Shown here piece after piece: positions 1-11,400 of a stretch of DNA of 64,000 nt. The notes beneath the pieces are model-generated. The model searched no databases, was not told the DNA's origin, and saw only the letters and a list, made by a program, of their open reading frames with translations. Position 1 is the stretch's first letter. Each line of letters begins with the position of its first letter. The DNA is from Drosophila miranda (Eukaryota; Arthropoda; Insecta; Diptera; Drosophilidae): positions 10,416,001 through 10,480,000 of the forward strand of contig NC_046674.1 of the NCBI RefSeq assembly GCF_003369915.1. The letters are read 5' to 3'. Both the position numbers and the translations under genes were made by a program.

Positions 1-176
1 TATTTAGATTTTTAGACTTACCAAAAACAAAACAAAAATAATGTATACTTGTGGCATTTGAAGGCAGCTTTCGATAAAAGTGCCAGATGCTGGTGTCGCC
101 GACTGCTAGTCTAAAAACCCTATTACCTATTACCTACTACCTGTCCGTATAATCCTAATTTATGTGATAAGGCGAT

Positions 177-182
177 AATAAA
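177..182 (+). terminator. Poly(A) signal of the upstream RhoGEF3 copy
   Basis: AATAAA in the duplicated RhoGEF3 3' untranslated region; the equivalent site in the second copy is 5364-5369. It would end the RhoGEF3 copy whose coding region lies left of the window. Confidence 0.45.
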
Positions 183-740
183 TTCCTGCAAATTACACCA
201 TTATTGTATGCTTTAAAGCCCTCTGTTTGTGTATTCAAGTTCGCTTAGAGACCCCCCCACCCCACCCCCCAGAAGACCGCACTCCAAGCTGAATAGAAAA
301 CTACCCACAGAAATACCCGATACTGGGATGCGTTTCGGAAACGTGCTCGCAACTAGAGAACATTTAAACTGAAGGGAAGGTGTTTTTAAGAATATGGCAT
401 CAAAAATACATACATATATACGAACCTTGGCATTTGTTAGTGTTTCCAGTATTTCCACCTGCGAAATTTGAGTAGAAAACCACAAAATAAATAAAAGAAA
501 AATAAAAAACAAACATATTAATACAACAACAAAAATAAAATAGCGAACTGTGTGCAAACGGAATGCAAACGAATAAATATTGTATTATATGGAAATTGGT
601 TGATCAGATTGTCAATTTGAACACAAAACTCAACAATGTTAGAATATGTTTAAACAAAAAAACAACAAAAACAACACAAGCAAACTGCAACAAAACAATT
701 GAGCGAATTTAATTTTTTTTAAAGAGACACGTATCGTAAT

Positions 741-1300
741 ATATTGTATTGTATTGTATTGTATTATCCCCTTAGTAATTATGTAACCTAACGTCGAACA
801 ATTGTCAAGAATTAGTTGAAAGTTTAATGTTTAATGACGGTCTGTATAAGTTAATCAAAAATGATAAATTCAATAAGCAATTGACTATTTAATAGATATT
901 GCAGAGAGAAATATTGCTTGAAATCTGCAAAACGAAACGCCAAAACGTTAACTAAAAAACACTATACCAAACCATATACAACATTTTAGTCCTGAATATA
1001 CATAAAAACATACAATACATATACATATACATACCATACATATATAGACAAGTGAAACTATTGCAAGGTGCGTGCGAAAAGAAATGGCATTAATTTATTT
1101 TTGTTTGTTTTTATTTTACCCACAAATAAACTATTTTCAAAGTGAAATTCCACTCCAGCCATCGAGGAAACAAATTATGGATAATTTTACGGTTACTTTC
1201 CAAAGATGGACGCCGCCTAGCGCGGGATGCGACTGCGACTGCGATTGCGACCGCGACCGCGACCGCGACAGCGACAGCAATGCGTTGCAATGAAATCAAC
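741..1300. repeat. Simple repeats in the RhoGEF3-E(bx) spacer
   Basis: TATTG repeats lie at about 741-766, CATATA-type repeats at about 1015-1045 and GCGACC/GCGACT repeats at about 1228-1280. All recur in the second copy (about 5913-5938, 6187-6217 and 6400-6452). The short open frames over the GCGAC tract (Asp-Cys or Ala-Val runs) are low-complexity artefacts. Confidence 0.75.
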
Positions 1301-1718
1301 AAGTGGGCTATTTGTGTGCTATTCGACGCACCTTGCATGTTCCATTTCGTTAAGTTTGAATCATAAATGCATGATAATAAATATATTTAAAAGTATACAT
1401 ACATAAATACGCAGAAACGTTTTGAGAATTTCAATTGTACATACAATACATGCAAAAATTGGCAACGGTAAATGTGGTATGTACTTGGTATTGACTGAGC
1501 AATTTATATTATAAAGAACCTACACGTTTCAAAAACATAACGAACAACACACTCGTAACTTTAACCAGAAAGAACACAGCCCGTATACATTAGCAACCTA
1601 ATATGCTCCATATGCCAAATAAATAACATATATGTATTTATCCAAAACAATAACACGACCATTTTTCACTTTACTTCATTTTCCGTTAGGTTTCCGGCAT
1701 GGCATGGCCAGTATACAG

Positions 1719-1726
1719 TATCGATA
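1719..1726 (+). promoter_or_regulatory. DRE core promoter element, E(bx) promoter copy 1
   Basis: A perfect palindromic TATCGATA (DREF binding element) lies about 1.26 kb before the E(bx) ATG of copy 1, with a second related ATCGATAT about 55 bases further on. DRE-type promoters are typical of housekeeping chromatin genes in Drosophila. The same site occurs in copy 2 at 6891. It suggests the E(bx) transcription start is near 1.75-1.9 kb, with a long 5' leader; the exact start is not visible. Confidence 0.5.
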
Positions 1727-2983
1727 AGGAGCGCATTTCAGCACTGTGCGATATAACAATGTTTTTTTTTCGCCCATCGATATATCGTTAAAGAGAAACG
1801 AGTCAACTTAAGTCGGATTTAAAGGTCTTGACAACCAAGGAACCGCCAATCACGAAATAACAGTTCAATAATAATGATTTGTATAATTTTTGGCGGAAAA
1901 TATACCGCTTTAGAAAAAAAATGCAGTGCAGATTATATCATTATGATGATCAATTCTTGGAGCAGCGCATGTAGATCGGGGTATACAGATCCGCTCCAAT
2001 ACTGGAAGGGCAATAGCATTGAATTTGATTCATTTTGTACCACTTTAAATTGCACCAATTTTAAAAATATTCGACAATTCGGCCATCTGATAGTTCGATA
2101 ATGTAATTTGCAGCCCTGTGTTCAACATTCACAAATCAGTACGAAAACCGACCGACAGATGTCGCTTGCGGCATCCACAAATAAAAGAGCCTCTGTGATT
2201 GGCTGACCTGTACACCTCTCAAGTGGACGTTAGGTAAAAGATATTCGCTCGCGGTTTGTTGAAAGACGGTCTAAAATTGTAGAATATATTGTGTTAAATA
2301 TAATCAATAATATGCCCAAAATGCGGGGTAATGTGTGCATTGAATTTTAATGTTTTTTGTGTCAGATTTATCGTCGCTAGTAGGAATTAACAAAATTTTC
2401 ACATTTTATAAATGGCGGACAATGTGCGTTGGCTTCGTTTCCTCGCGCACACACACAAGCTCATTTGGTGGTGCTGCCGTTCAGTGCGTGTGCAGTCCAT
2501 ATTATAAATTGAGAATGTGTTTGCATACACACGTACTTATAATATATTAAGCCTAGTCAAACTTCCTGAACGAATGAATGTACATATATATTTTGGCGGG
2601 TGTTATTAAACGTTCGTTTCGTCAAATATAAAACCATGTGTGGAACGCGTAAACAAAAAGTATTGCTGCTCTGAAGCTGATCGATTTTTCTCGTACATAT
2701 ATCCAATTGAATAGATGTGTGTGTGTTTGGCAGTGTTCGTAGACGGATGGTTGCGAGTGATAAATGTACACAATACATCGGAAGCAATTTGTATTAAATA
2801 ATTTTTTTGTTCTCGTTATAGATCTAATGTGCAATTCCTCCGCGAAAAAAGGGAACCATATCTGAGCGAAACGCAGAAGCAGAAGCACCTACAGCAAAGA
2901 CAGACGTAGTAAGATTGTGTGTATTGGATAGCCCTAGCCTAGCCAGGCAGCCAGGCAGCCAGGCAAAGGAAAACCACACAAAA

Positions 2984-3328
2984 ATGAGCGGTCGCGGTAG
3001 CCGTAAGCGTGGTCGACCGCCAAAGACGCCAAATGAGCGGACTTCTTCTGGACGCTTCAGTTATCAATTGCTCAAAAAGCCGAAATATCTCAGCGAAGGA
3101 AAATCGCAGGCAAGCACACCGTCCGCTTCGCGCGGCATTTCCCCGCAAAGCGACGAGTGCAGTCGCAGCAGCCATAACAATCACAGCCGTGGGAACCGTG
3201 GCAGTGCCGCCAAGAGAGGACGCGGCCGCAAGTCGAACGTGCTGTGCGCGAGCTGCTGGAGACGGAGGTCAACTACGTCAAGCTGCTGGCTGCCATTTGT
3301 GACGGGTAAGTGGGCCTCGCTCTCGTGA
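2984..3328 (+). pseudogene. E(bx) exon 1 duplicate fused out of frame to RhoGEF3
   Basis: The first 86 codons match the authentic E(bx) start at 8156 ([16 protein letters not shown], an AT-hook-like basic stretch). At about 3241 the sequence jumps from the E(bx) exon to the RhoGEF3 DH exon. In the E(bx) frame it reads through 28 unrelated codons to a TGA at 3326-3328, because the RhoGEF3 frame is offset. The copy keeps its own complete upstream region with the DRE, so it may still be transcribed. The E(bx) splice donor is missing. It is a chimeric, probably non-functional gene fragment; a short basic 114-residue peptide could in principle be made. Confidence 0.8.
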
Positions 3329-4924
3329 TCAGAACTACCCTAACACCCCTAACCCTGAACCCCCGACCCGCCACAGGTATCTGCCGGCCATGAGCAAGCG
3401 CATCGACATATTCTCGCCGAACAGCATCCGCCTGATCTTCTCGAACATAGCGGCCATCTACAAGTTCCAGAAAAAGTTCCTCGAGGCGTTGCGCAGGGGA
3501 ATCGAGCAGAACCAAATCGCGAAGGTGTTCCTGAAAATGGTGAGTGCTTGACTGCCATTTCCCCTCTCCAGAGCCATTGACTGATCAGTAATCCGCCCCC
3601 CCAAACAGCACAAGGGATTCCTGTGCTACTCCAACTACTGCAACGCCTATCCCCGGGCCCTTATCGAGCTGGAGTCCTACGACCGCGTCAAGGATGCACG
3701 CACCATTCTGGAGAAGTGAGTTCAACCGGATAGTCGGACTTTATGTCAACAGCGTACTAACACTGAGTTTATCGCCCTTCCAGTTGCCGCGAGTCGGAGA
3801 ACCTGGCCGAGCTGCCACTCTCCGCCCACCTGCTGGCTCCCGTGCAACGCATCTGCCGCTATCCCCTGCACCTCAGCGAGATTATCAAGCCGGCGCGTGC
3901 TTCTGCTGCCAAGACGGGCAGCGATGGCGAAAAAGCTGAAAAACCCTCGGCCCCTGACTACGAACAGCTCGACGTCAACGAGATGGACATACCCGACACG
4001 TACGAGACCGTAAACCTGGCGCTGGAGGCCATGCGCGGCATCACTGAGGCGGTCAATGAGGGCAAACGCCACAGCGAGACCATTGCGAGGCACCAGGCCA
4101 GCTTTCAGAACTTCAAGGGCCCGCCGCTGCATCTGCACAGCGCACGCTTCTTCCTGCAGGTGGACGCCACACGCCAGAAGCAGAATCTGTGGAACAGCAG
4201 CTACACTCTGTTCCTGTTCGACAACCAGCTGGTCTACTGCAAGCGCGACATCATCAAACGCAGCCACTTCATATACAAGGGGCGCATATTCCTCGACCGC
4301 TGTCGAGTGGTGAACGTGCGGGATGGCAAGATGTTCGGGCACACGATCAAGAACTCGCTGCGGATCTACTGCGAGTCGCGGGACAAGTGGTACGACTTCA
4401 GCTTCCGCTCGGCGAACCGCAAGCACCGCTTCCTCAACACCCTCGCCCTCGAGCGGCAGTTCGGCGGCAAGGCCCTCTACGTATCGGAGATGACTGGCTT
4501 CGAGTACAACTACGAGGAGCGGCCGGGCGACTTTTCCGATCAGTCGGACTACGAGCTGCCCGACTTTGAGCACGCCATGTGCGGCGGCACATCGGCCAGT
4601 GGGGAGAGCTCCGTTCCGGAATCGCCGGCCAAGTCAGCGTCCCGGTTCTCCGATACTTTGCCGAAAAAATCGCAGTCCCGCGATGGCTTCGCCAGCGTGG
4701 ACAACTCCCAGATGCTGTCGACGACATCGACGGGTTCGCTGGGACGACGCCGCATTGGCAACTGGTTCCGCAAGCCAAAGAGCACCAACTGCACGCCCAG
4801 CCAGTCGCCGACGCACAAGCCGGGCTTTGACGCCGATGAGACTCTGACAGCGGCCCGTGTGGCAGCCATCGAGCTGGCCGAGGCCGCCGCCTCGCTCTTG
4901 CCAACGGACAGTTCATCCGCCTAA
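3241..4924 (+). pseudogene. RhoGEF3 3' part (duplicate): DH domain remainder, PH domain, C-terminus
   Basis: RhoGEF3 is a Dbl-family guanine nucleotide exchange factor (ASEF/SPATA13-like) acting on Rho-family GTPases at the cell cortex. Exons are 3241-3305, 3377-3539, 3609-3715 and 3784-4924, all with GT-AG borders; together they give 491 codons plus stop. The DH domain is entered at the ELLETE.NYV motif of its first helix. It continues through FLCYSNYCNAYP and the LAPVQRICRYPL signature, then a PH domain (about 4120-4460) and a Ser-rich tail. Nothing 5' of the DH domain precedes it: 3240 is E(bx) DNA. This is therefore the truncated end of a tandem duplicate, not a full gene. All visible exons are intact, so the copy is young. 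A complete RhoGEF3 should lie left of the window. If the assembly is wrong here, this would be the real 3' end. Confidence 0.85.
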
Positions 4925-7900
4925 GCACACAGAGAATATCAGAATACAGAACACAGAACACAGAATATTAGACATACATCCAGGCCTGTGCGAAGAAGGC
5001 GCATACTATTTGTTATGTTACATTATTGTTAATGTTAAATTGCCTCTACCAATTGAAAAAAGTAAACAAAACTAACGAGTGTTACAGTATATTTTAGAAT
5101 TTTTTTTTCCATTTTTTTTTTTTTGTAAATCTTTTGTCGTTCGAGGATTTCTAGACGGCAAAACGATAAACGTGGTAATAAGTTATGTATTTAGATTTTT
5201 AGACTTACCAAAAACAAAACAAAAATAATGTATACTTGTGGCATTTGAAGGCAGCTTTCGATAAAAGTGCCAGATGCTGGTGTCGCCGACTGCTAGTCTA
5301 AAAACCCTATTACCTATTACCTACTACCTGTCCGTATAATCCTAATTTATGTGATAAGGCGATAATAAATTCCTGCAAATTACACCATTATTGTATGCTT
5401 TAAAGCCCTCTGTTTGTGTATTCAAGTTCGCTTAGAGACCCCAGAAGACCGCACTCCAAGCTGAATAGAAAACTACCCACAGAAATACCCGATACTGGGA
5501 TGCGTTTCGGAAACGTGCTCGCAACTAGAGAACATTTAAACTGAAGGGAAGGTGTTTTTAAGAATATGGCATCAAAAATACATACATATATACGAAACTT
5601 GGCATTTGTTAGTGTTTCCAGTATTTCCACCTGCGAAATTTGAGTAGAAAACCACAAAATAAATAAAAGAAAAATAAAAAACAAACATATTAATACAACA
5701 ACAAAAATAAAATAGCGAACTGTGTGCAAACGGAATGCAAACGAATAAATATTGTATTATATGGAAATTGGTTGATCAGATTGTCAATTTGAACACAAAA
5801 CTCAACAATGTTAGAATATGTTTAAACAAAAAAACAACAAAAACAACACAAGCAAACTGCAACAAAACAATTGAGCGAATTTAATTTTTTTTAAAGAGAC
5901 ACGTATCGTAATATATTGTATTGTATTGTATTGTATTATCCCCTTAGTAATTATGTAACCTAACGTCGAACAATTGTCAAGAATTAGTTGAAAGTTTAAT
6001 GTTTAATGACGGTCTGTATAAGTTAATCAAAAATGATAAATTCAATAAGCAATTGACTATTTAATAGATATTGCAGAGAGAAATATTGCTTGAAATCTGC
6101 AAAACGAAACGCCAAAACGTTAACTAAAAAACACTATACCAAACCATATACAACATTTTAGTCCTGAATATACATAAAAACATACAATACATATACATAT
6201 ACATACCATACATATATAGACAAGTGAAACTATTGCAAGGTGCGTGCGAAAAGAAATGGCATTAATTTATTTTTGTTTGTTTTTATTTTACCCACAAATA
6301 AACTATTTTCAAAGTGAAATTCCACTCCAGCCATCGAGGAAACAAATTATGGATAATTTTACGGTTACTTTCCAAAGATGGACGCCGCCTAGCGCGGGAT
6401 GCGACTGCGACTGCGATTGCGACCGCGACCGCGACCGCGACAGCGACAGCAATGCGTTGCAATGAAATCAACAAGTGGGCTATTTGTGTGCTATTCGACG
6501 CACCTTGCATGTTCCATTTCGTTAAGTTTGAATCATAAATGCATGATAATAAATATATTTAAAAGTATACATACATAAATACGCAGAAACGTTTTGAGAA
6601 TTTCAATTGTACATACAATACATGCAAAAATTGGCAACGGTAAATGTGGTATGTACTTGGTATTGACTGAGCAATTTATATTATAAAGAACCTACACGTT
6701 TCAAAAACATAACGAACAACACACTCGTAACTTTAACCAGAAAGAACACAGCCCGTATACATTAGCAACCTAATATGCTCCATATGCCAAATAAATAACA
6801 TATATGTATTTATCCAAAACAATAACACGACCATTTTTCACTTTACTTCATTTTCCGTTAGGTTTCCGGCATGGCATGGCCAGTATACAGTATCGATAAG
6901 GAGCGCATTTCAGCACTGTGCGATATAACAATGTTTTTTTTTCGCCCATCGATATATCGTTAAAGAGAAACGAGTCAACTTAAGTCGGATTTAAAGGTCT
7001 TGACAACCAAGGAACCGCCAATCACGAAATAACAGTTCAATAATAATGATTTGTATAATTTTTGGCGGAAAATATACCGCTTTAGAAAAAAAATGCAGTG
7101 CAGATTATATCATTATGATGATCAATTCTTGGAGCAGCGCATGTAGATCGGGGTATACAGATCCGCTCCAATACTGGAAGGGCAATAGCATTGAATTTGA
7201 TTCATTTTGCACCACTTTAAATTGCACCAATTTTAAAAATATTCGACAATTCGGCCATCTGATAGTTCGATAATGTAATTTGCAGCCCTGTGTTCAACAT
7301 TCACAAATCAGTACGAAAACCGACCGACAGATGTCGCTTGCGGCATCCACAAATAAAAGAGCCTCTGTGATTGGCTGACCTGTACACCTCTCAAGTGGAC
7401 GTTAGGTAAAAGATATTCGCTCGCGGTTTGTTGAAAGACGGTCTAAAATTGTAGAATATATTGTGTTAAATATAATCAATAATATGCCCAAAATACGGGG
7501 TAATGTGTGCATTAAATTTTAATGTTTTTTGTGTCAGATTTATCGTCGCTAGTAGGAATTAACAAAATTTTCACATTTTATAAATGGCGGACAATGTGCG
7601 TTGGCTTCGTTTCCTCGCGCACACACACAAGCTCATTTGGTGGTGCTGCCGTTCAGTGCGTGTGCAGTCCATATTATAAATTGAGAATGTGTTTGCATAC
7701 ACACGTACTTATAATATATTAAGCCTAGTCAAACTTCCTGAACGAATGAATGTACATATATATTTTGGCGGGTGTTATTAAACGTTCGTTTCGTCAAATA
7801 TAAAACCATGCGTGGAACGCGTAAACAAAAAGTATTGCTGCTCTGAAGCTGATCGATTTTTCTCGTACATATATCCAATTGAATAGATGTGTGTGTGTTT

Positions 7901-8155
7901 GGCAGTGTTCGTAGACGGATGGTTGCGAGTGATAAATGTACACAATACATCGGAAGCAATTTGTATTAAATAATTTTTTTGTTCTCGTTATAGATCTAAT
8001 GTGCAATTCCTCCGCGAAAAAAGGGAACCATATCTGAGCGAAACGCAGAAGCAGAAGCACCTACAGCAAAGACAGACGTAGTAAGATTGTGTGTATTGGA
8101 TAGCCCTAGCCTAGCCAGGCAGCCAGGCAGCCAGGCAAAGGAAAACCACACAAAA
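4925..8155. other. RhoGEF3 3' UTR, spacer and E(bx) 5' leader (copy 2)
   Basis: After the RhoGEF3 stop come AT-rich 3' untranslated sequence with AATAAA at 5364, and an AT-rich spacer. The duplicated E(bx) promoter follows, with a DRE (TATCGATA) at 6891-6898, and then a long leader. A polypyrimidine-AG at about 7980-7993 suggests a leader intron ending there. From 5188 onward this is copy 2 of the segmental duplication. I see no protein-coding gene; the short open frames here are mirrored exactly in copy 1 and are not gene-like. Confidence 0.6.
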
Positions 8156-8413
8156 ATGAGCGGTCGCGGTAGCCGTAAGCGTGGTCGACCGCCAAAGACG
8201 CCAAATGAGCGGACTTCTTCTGGACGCTTCAGTTATCAATTGCTCAAAAAGCCGAAATATCTCAGCGAAGGAAAATCGCAGGCAAGCACACCGTCCGCTT
8301 CGCGCGGCATTTCCCCGCAAAGCGACGAGTGCAGTCGCAGCAGCCATAACAATCACAGCCGTGGGAACCGTGGCAGTGCCGCCAAGAGAGGACGCGGCCG
8401 CAAGTCGAACGTG
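5188..8413. repeat. Tandem segmental duplication, copy 2 (part matching 1-3241)
   Basis: Same content and order as 1-3241, lacking 15 bases of the C-run near 5440. The full unit spans from the RhoGEF3 DH exon (3241) to E(bx) exon 1 (8413), about 5.17 kb. At the right end copy 2 continues smoothly into the rest of E(bx) exon 1 and its donor, which identifies it as the ancestral E(bx) side of the junction. Confidence 0.93.
6891..6898 (+). promoter_or_regulatory. DRE core promoter element, functional E(bx) promoter
   Basis: Perfect TATCGATA, the DREF binding palindrome, upstream of the E(bx) copy that connects to all downstream exons. An ATCGATAT follows at about 6948. Known biology: DRE marks broad housekeeping promoters. 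The distance to the ATG is about 1.26 kb, so a spliced or long leader is implied. Confidence 0.5.
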
Positions 8414-11400
8414 CAACCCAACACCAGCAACTACTCCGGAAGAAAAGGTGAGTTATCAATTTATGAGGAGGCTAGTCTCAGGAGGCTAGTCTTAGGAGGC
8501 CACAGTATCAGAATCACGTACACATTGCATTTCAAAAGTTTGAAAGTGTCAAACAATTGACAGACAACGCAAAACAGCAGGGAACAAAAATTTGAAATCA
8601 CATCTGCTGGATATTTATTTATTAGTATCATTTGCCATTTCAAAGCCGAGTCACAATCAAGTGAAATAAAAGTAGAAGAAAAAACTGAAATAATAGTGAA
8701 AAAAAAAAAAAAAATTATAATAATTCTGAAATAACAGGCTTCAACATATTGCATTTCAAAAGTTTGAAAGTGTCAAACAATTGACAGACAACGCAAAACA
8801 GCAGGGAACAAAAATTTGAATCTGCTGGATATTTATTAGTATCATTTGCCATTTGAAAGCCGAGTCACAATCAAGTGAAATAAAAGTAGAAGAAAAAACT
8901 GAAATAATAGTGAAAAAAAAAGAAAAAAAAACTGAAATAGTGAAAAAAAAAGAAAAAAAAACCTGAAATAACAGGCAAACAATCAAAACAAAAAATGTCC
9001 AATTTTCGCAAAAGCGATCGCTCCAAAGGTAAATGCCTGGCAAATATTTTTTTTTTTTTTTTTCATGTGGAAAATTTGTATTTTATTGTAAACAAGTTTA
9101 CATATCCTGGCAAATAACGTTCTCTAATTTACCTACCTTGTTTCGTTTCTGCCGTCTATACAGGGTACGAGTCGGAATACCACTACGGATCGGATTTCGG
9201 AGACTCCGATGAGGATAAAACCGATAACGAGGATGACCTTTTGCTAACGCCCAGCGATGACGAAAGCTTGGATGCGGGCAACGAGAGTGAGTCGGAATTT
9301 TCCGTGTGCAGCTTCACCCAGAATGGAGTGGGTCGGCCGCCACGTCCGCCCAGTCCGGAGCCCATCTGGCTGCAAGAGGGACGGAAGTATGCCCCCCTGG
9401 ATTTGCCGGACTCATCGGAGGACTTGTCCATGGCCAACGCACACGTTTTGCGCGCCCTCGGCATCTACGAAGTGCTGCGACGTTTCCGGCACTTGGTTCG
9501 TCTCTCGCCGTTTCGCCTTGAAGACTTCTGTGCGGCCTTAACTTGCGACGAGCAGAGTGCTCTCTTGACGGATGTACACATAATGCTGCTGAAGGCGATC
9601 CTGCGCGAAGAGGACGTCCAGGGCACACACTTTGGGCCGCTGGATCAAAAGGATACGGTCAACATTAGTCTGTACCTCATCGATGCCATCACCTGGCCGG
9701 AAGTTCTGCGCAGCTATGTGGAGAGCGACAAGACATTTGATCGTGAGGTCTATCATATCCTGAGCCGATCAGAATATCCATACACCGGCATTGAAAACCG
9801 TCTGGCCGTGCTGCAGTTCTTGGCGGATCAGTTCTTGACAGCCAATTCCATACGCGACGTAATGCTCCAGGAGGGACCCATTCACTACGACGACCATTGC
9901 CGAGTCTGCCATCGACTTGGAGACTTGCTCTGCTGTGAAACCTGCCCAGCAGTCTATCACTTGGAATGTGTGGATCCGCCAATGAACGATGTGCCCACTG
10001 AGGACTGGCAGTGCGGATTGTGTCGCTCGCACAAGGTCAGTGGCGTCGTTGACTGCGTGTTGCCCCAAGAGAAGCAGGGCGTATCAATCAGGCACGACAG
10101 CCTGGGAGTCGATCGCCACGGCCGCAGATATTGGTTCATTGCCCGGCGAATTATCGTCGAGGATCAAGTGGACTCCAGCTGTTGGTACTACAGTACAACG
10201 AATAAGTTGAAGCTACTGCTCAAACGATTGGATCCTGAAGAACTGGAGACGCGCCTGCACGCCCAGCTAACGGAGCGCCGCGAGGAGATCGAGCGCCAGA
10301 TGAAGTTGACAGAGGCGCTCACCAACGAAAATAAGCACACCAAGCGCAGTTTGATAGACATGGAGCAAGAGGCTACGAAGGAGCTACTAGACAAGGAGAC
10401 CCTGGACGGTAAGGCCGAGGCCGAGGCCGAGGCCGACCGCATATCCGACGACCAGTCGGCAGAGGCAGCGAAAAGGTCGGAGGAGACCAAAATGGTCACG
10501 CGCCAGAAGTCCAGCCAACTGAACAACGGCACGCTTTACTTTAAGCTCGGCATGGAACAAGGATTCAAGAACTACGTCAACCAGTACGCCTCGAATCCCA
10601 TAGCCCTCAACAAGCCGCAGCGCAACGAGGAGCGGGACAAGCGACGCCACCTCTCGCACAAGTTTTCGCTGACAACAGCCTCTGACTTCAAATGGATCAG
10701 CATCACGATGGGCACACCCGATAACATGATTACAACGCTCAGGCAGACGCTGATTAACTTTGAATCGAACATAACGCCGCCGTTCCTGAACCCGAACTGG
10801 CAGGTCAACAAGAAGGTCTGGAGCACGGCCGTCATGAACGCCCGACACGCCACTGACTTTGCGACTGTGCTGCTGCTGTTCCAATCGTCGCTAAAGAGTG
10901 TGGTCTTCGCGAACGTTTGGCACGAACAGCTCGGCCACAGAGCCTTGCAGCGCATCACCAGCGCCGAGCGCGAAGAGCGCAAGAAGCTGGAGAAGCGCGA
11001 GAAACGGGAGCGCGACGACGAGGAGGAACGCAATCGACTGGCATTTAACTACATCAAGTATTCCCTGGGACTGAAGCATCAGGTGTGGAAGCAGAAGGGA
11101 GAGGAATATCGTGTGCACGGCCAGTGGGGCTGGCTGTGGCTCTCGAGCAGTCGACGCTGCGGAATTCGCGCCAGACGGGCCCATCCCCGAGCACACAACA
11201 GAGTTTTCGTCCACTACACCATGGGAGACCAGAACGACGTCAACGAGATTGTCCTGGTCGATCCACGCACGAAGCGGTTCATGCAGCAGTGCGAGTCGAA
11301 CAGTGTCGACGGCCAGATGTGCCCCTATCTGCCGGAAGAGTACACGAACGTGAAAGTGGTCGAGGATGTTGACAAGCTGGCGAGCGTCAAGGGCATCATC

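Larger units (their letters stand above)
1..3241. repeat. Tandem segmental duplication, copy 1 (right part)
   Basis: This stretch is nearly identical to 5188-8413. It begins in the RhoGEF3 3' untranslated region (the rest of copy 1 lies left of the window), runs through intergenic DNA and ends inside E(bx) coding exon 1. The offset is 5187 bases before position 245 and 5172 after it, because copy 1 carries 15 extra bases in a C-rich run at about 246-271. Other differences are scattered single bases, for example near 425, 2050, 2330 and 2639. After 3241 the sequence switches to the middle of the RhoGEF3 DH domain, which defines the duplication junction. The near identity means a very recent duplication or an assembly artefact. 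Confidence 0.93.

Noticed and set aside
213-557. 114-codon hydrophobic minus-strand frame (and the copy at 5400-5729)
   Set aside because: It lies in RhoGEF3 3' UTR DNA. Its hydrophobic run comes from A/T-rich sequence and the copies differ by a 15-base indel in a C-run with no sign of constraint beyond the recent duplication.
1072-1366. Open frames with Asp-Cys, Ala-Val or Ala-Thr runs on both strands (and the copies at 6244-6538)
   Set aside because: They come from a GCGAC microsatellite in the spacer; same in both duplicate copies, no codon bias or conserved domain.
1700-2100. Small frame at 1874-2101 (and copy at 7046-7273) considered as an upstream short peptide gene
   Set aside because: Lies within the probable E(bx) leader; no family match and only present as recent duplicate, so no evidence of constraint.
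3746-4573. 275-codon minus-strand frame opposite RhoGEF3
   Set aside because: Shadow of the highly biased coding exon of RhoGEF3; the plus strand has DH and PH motifs.
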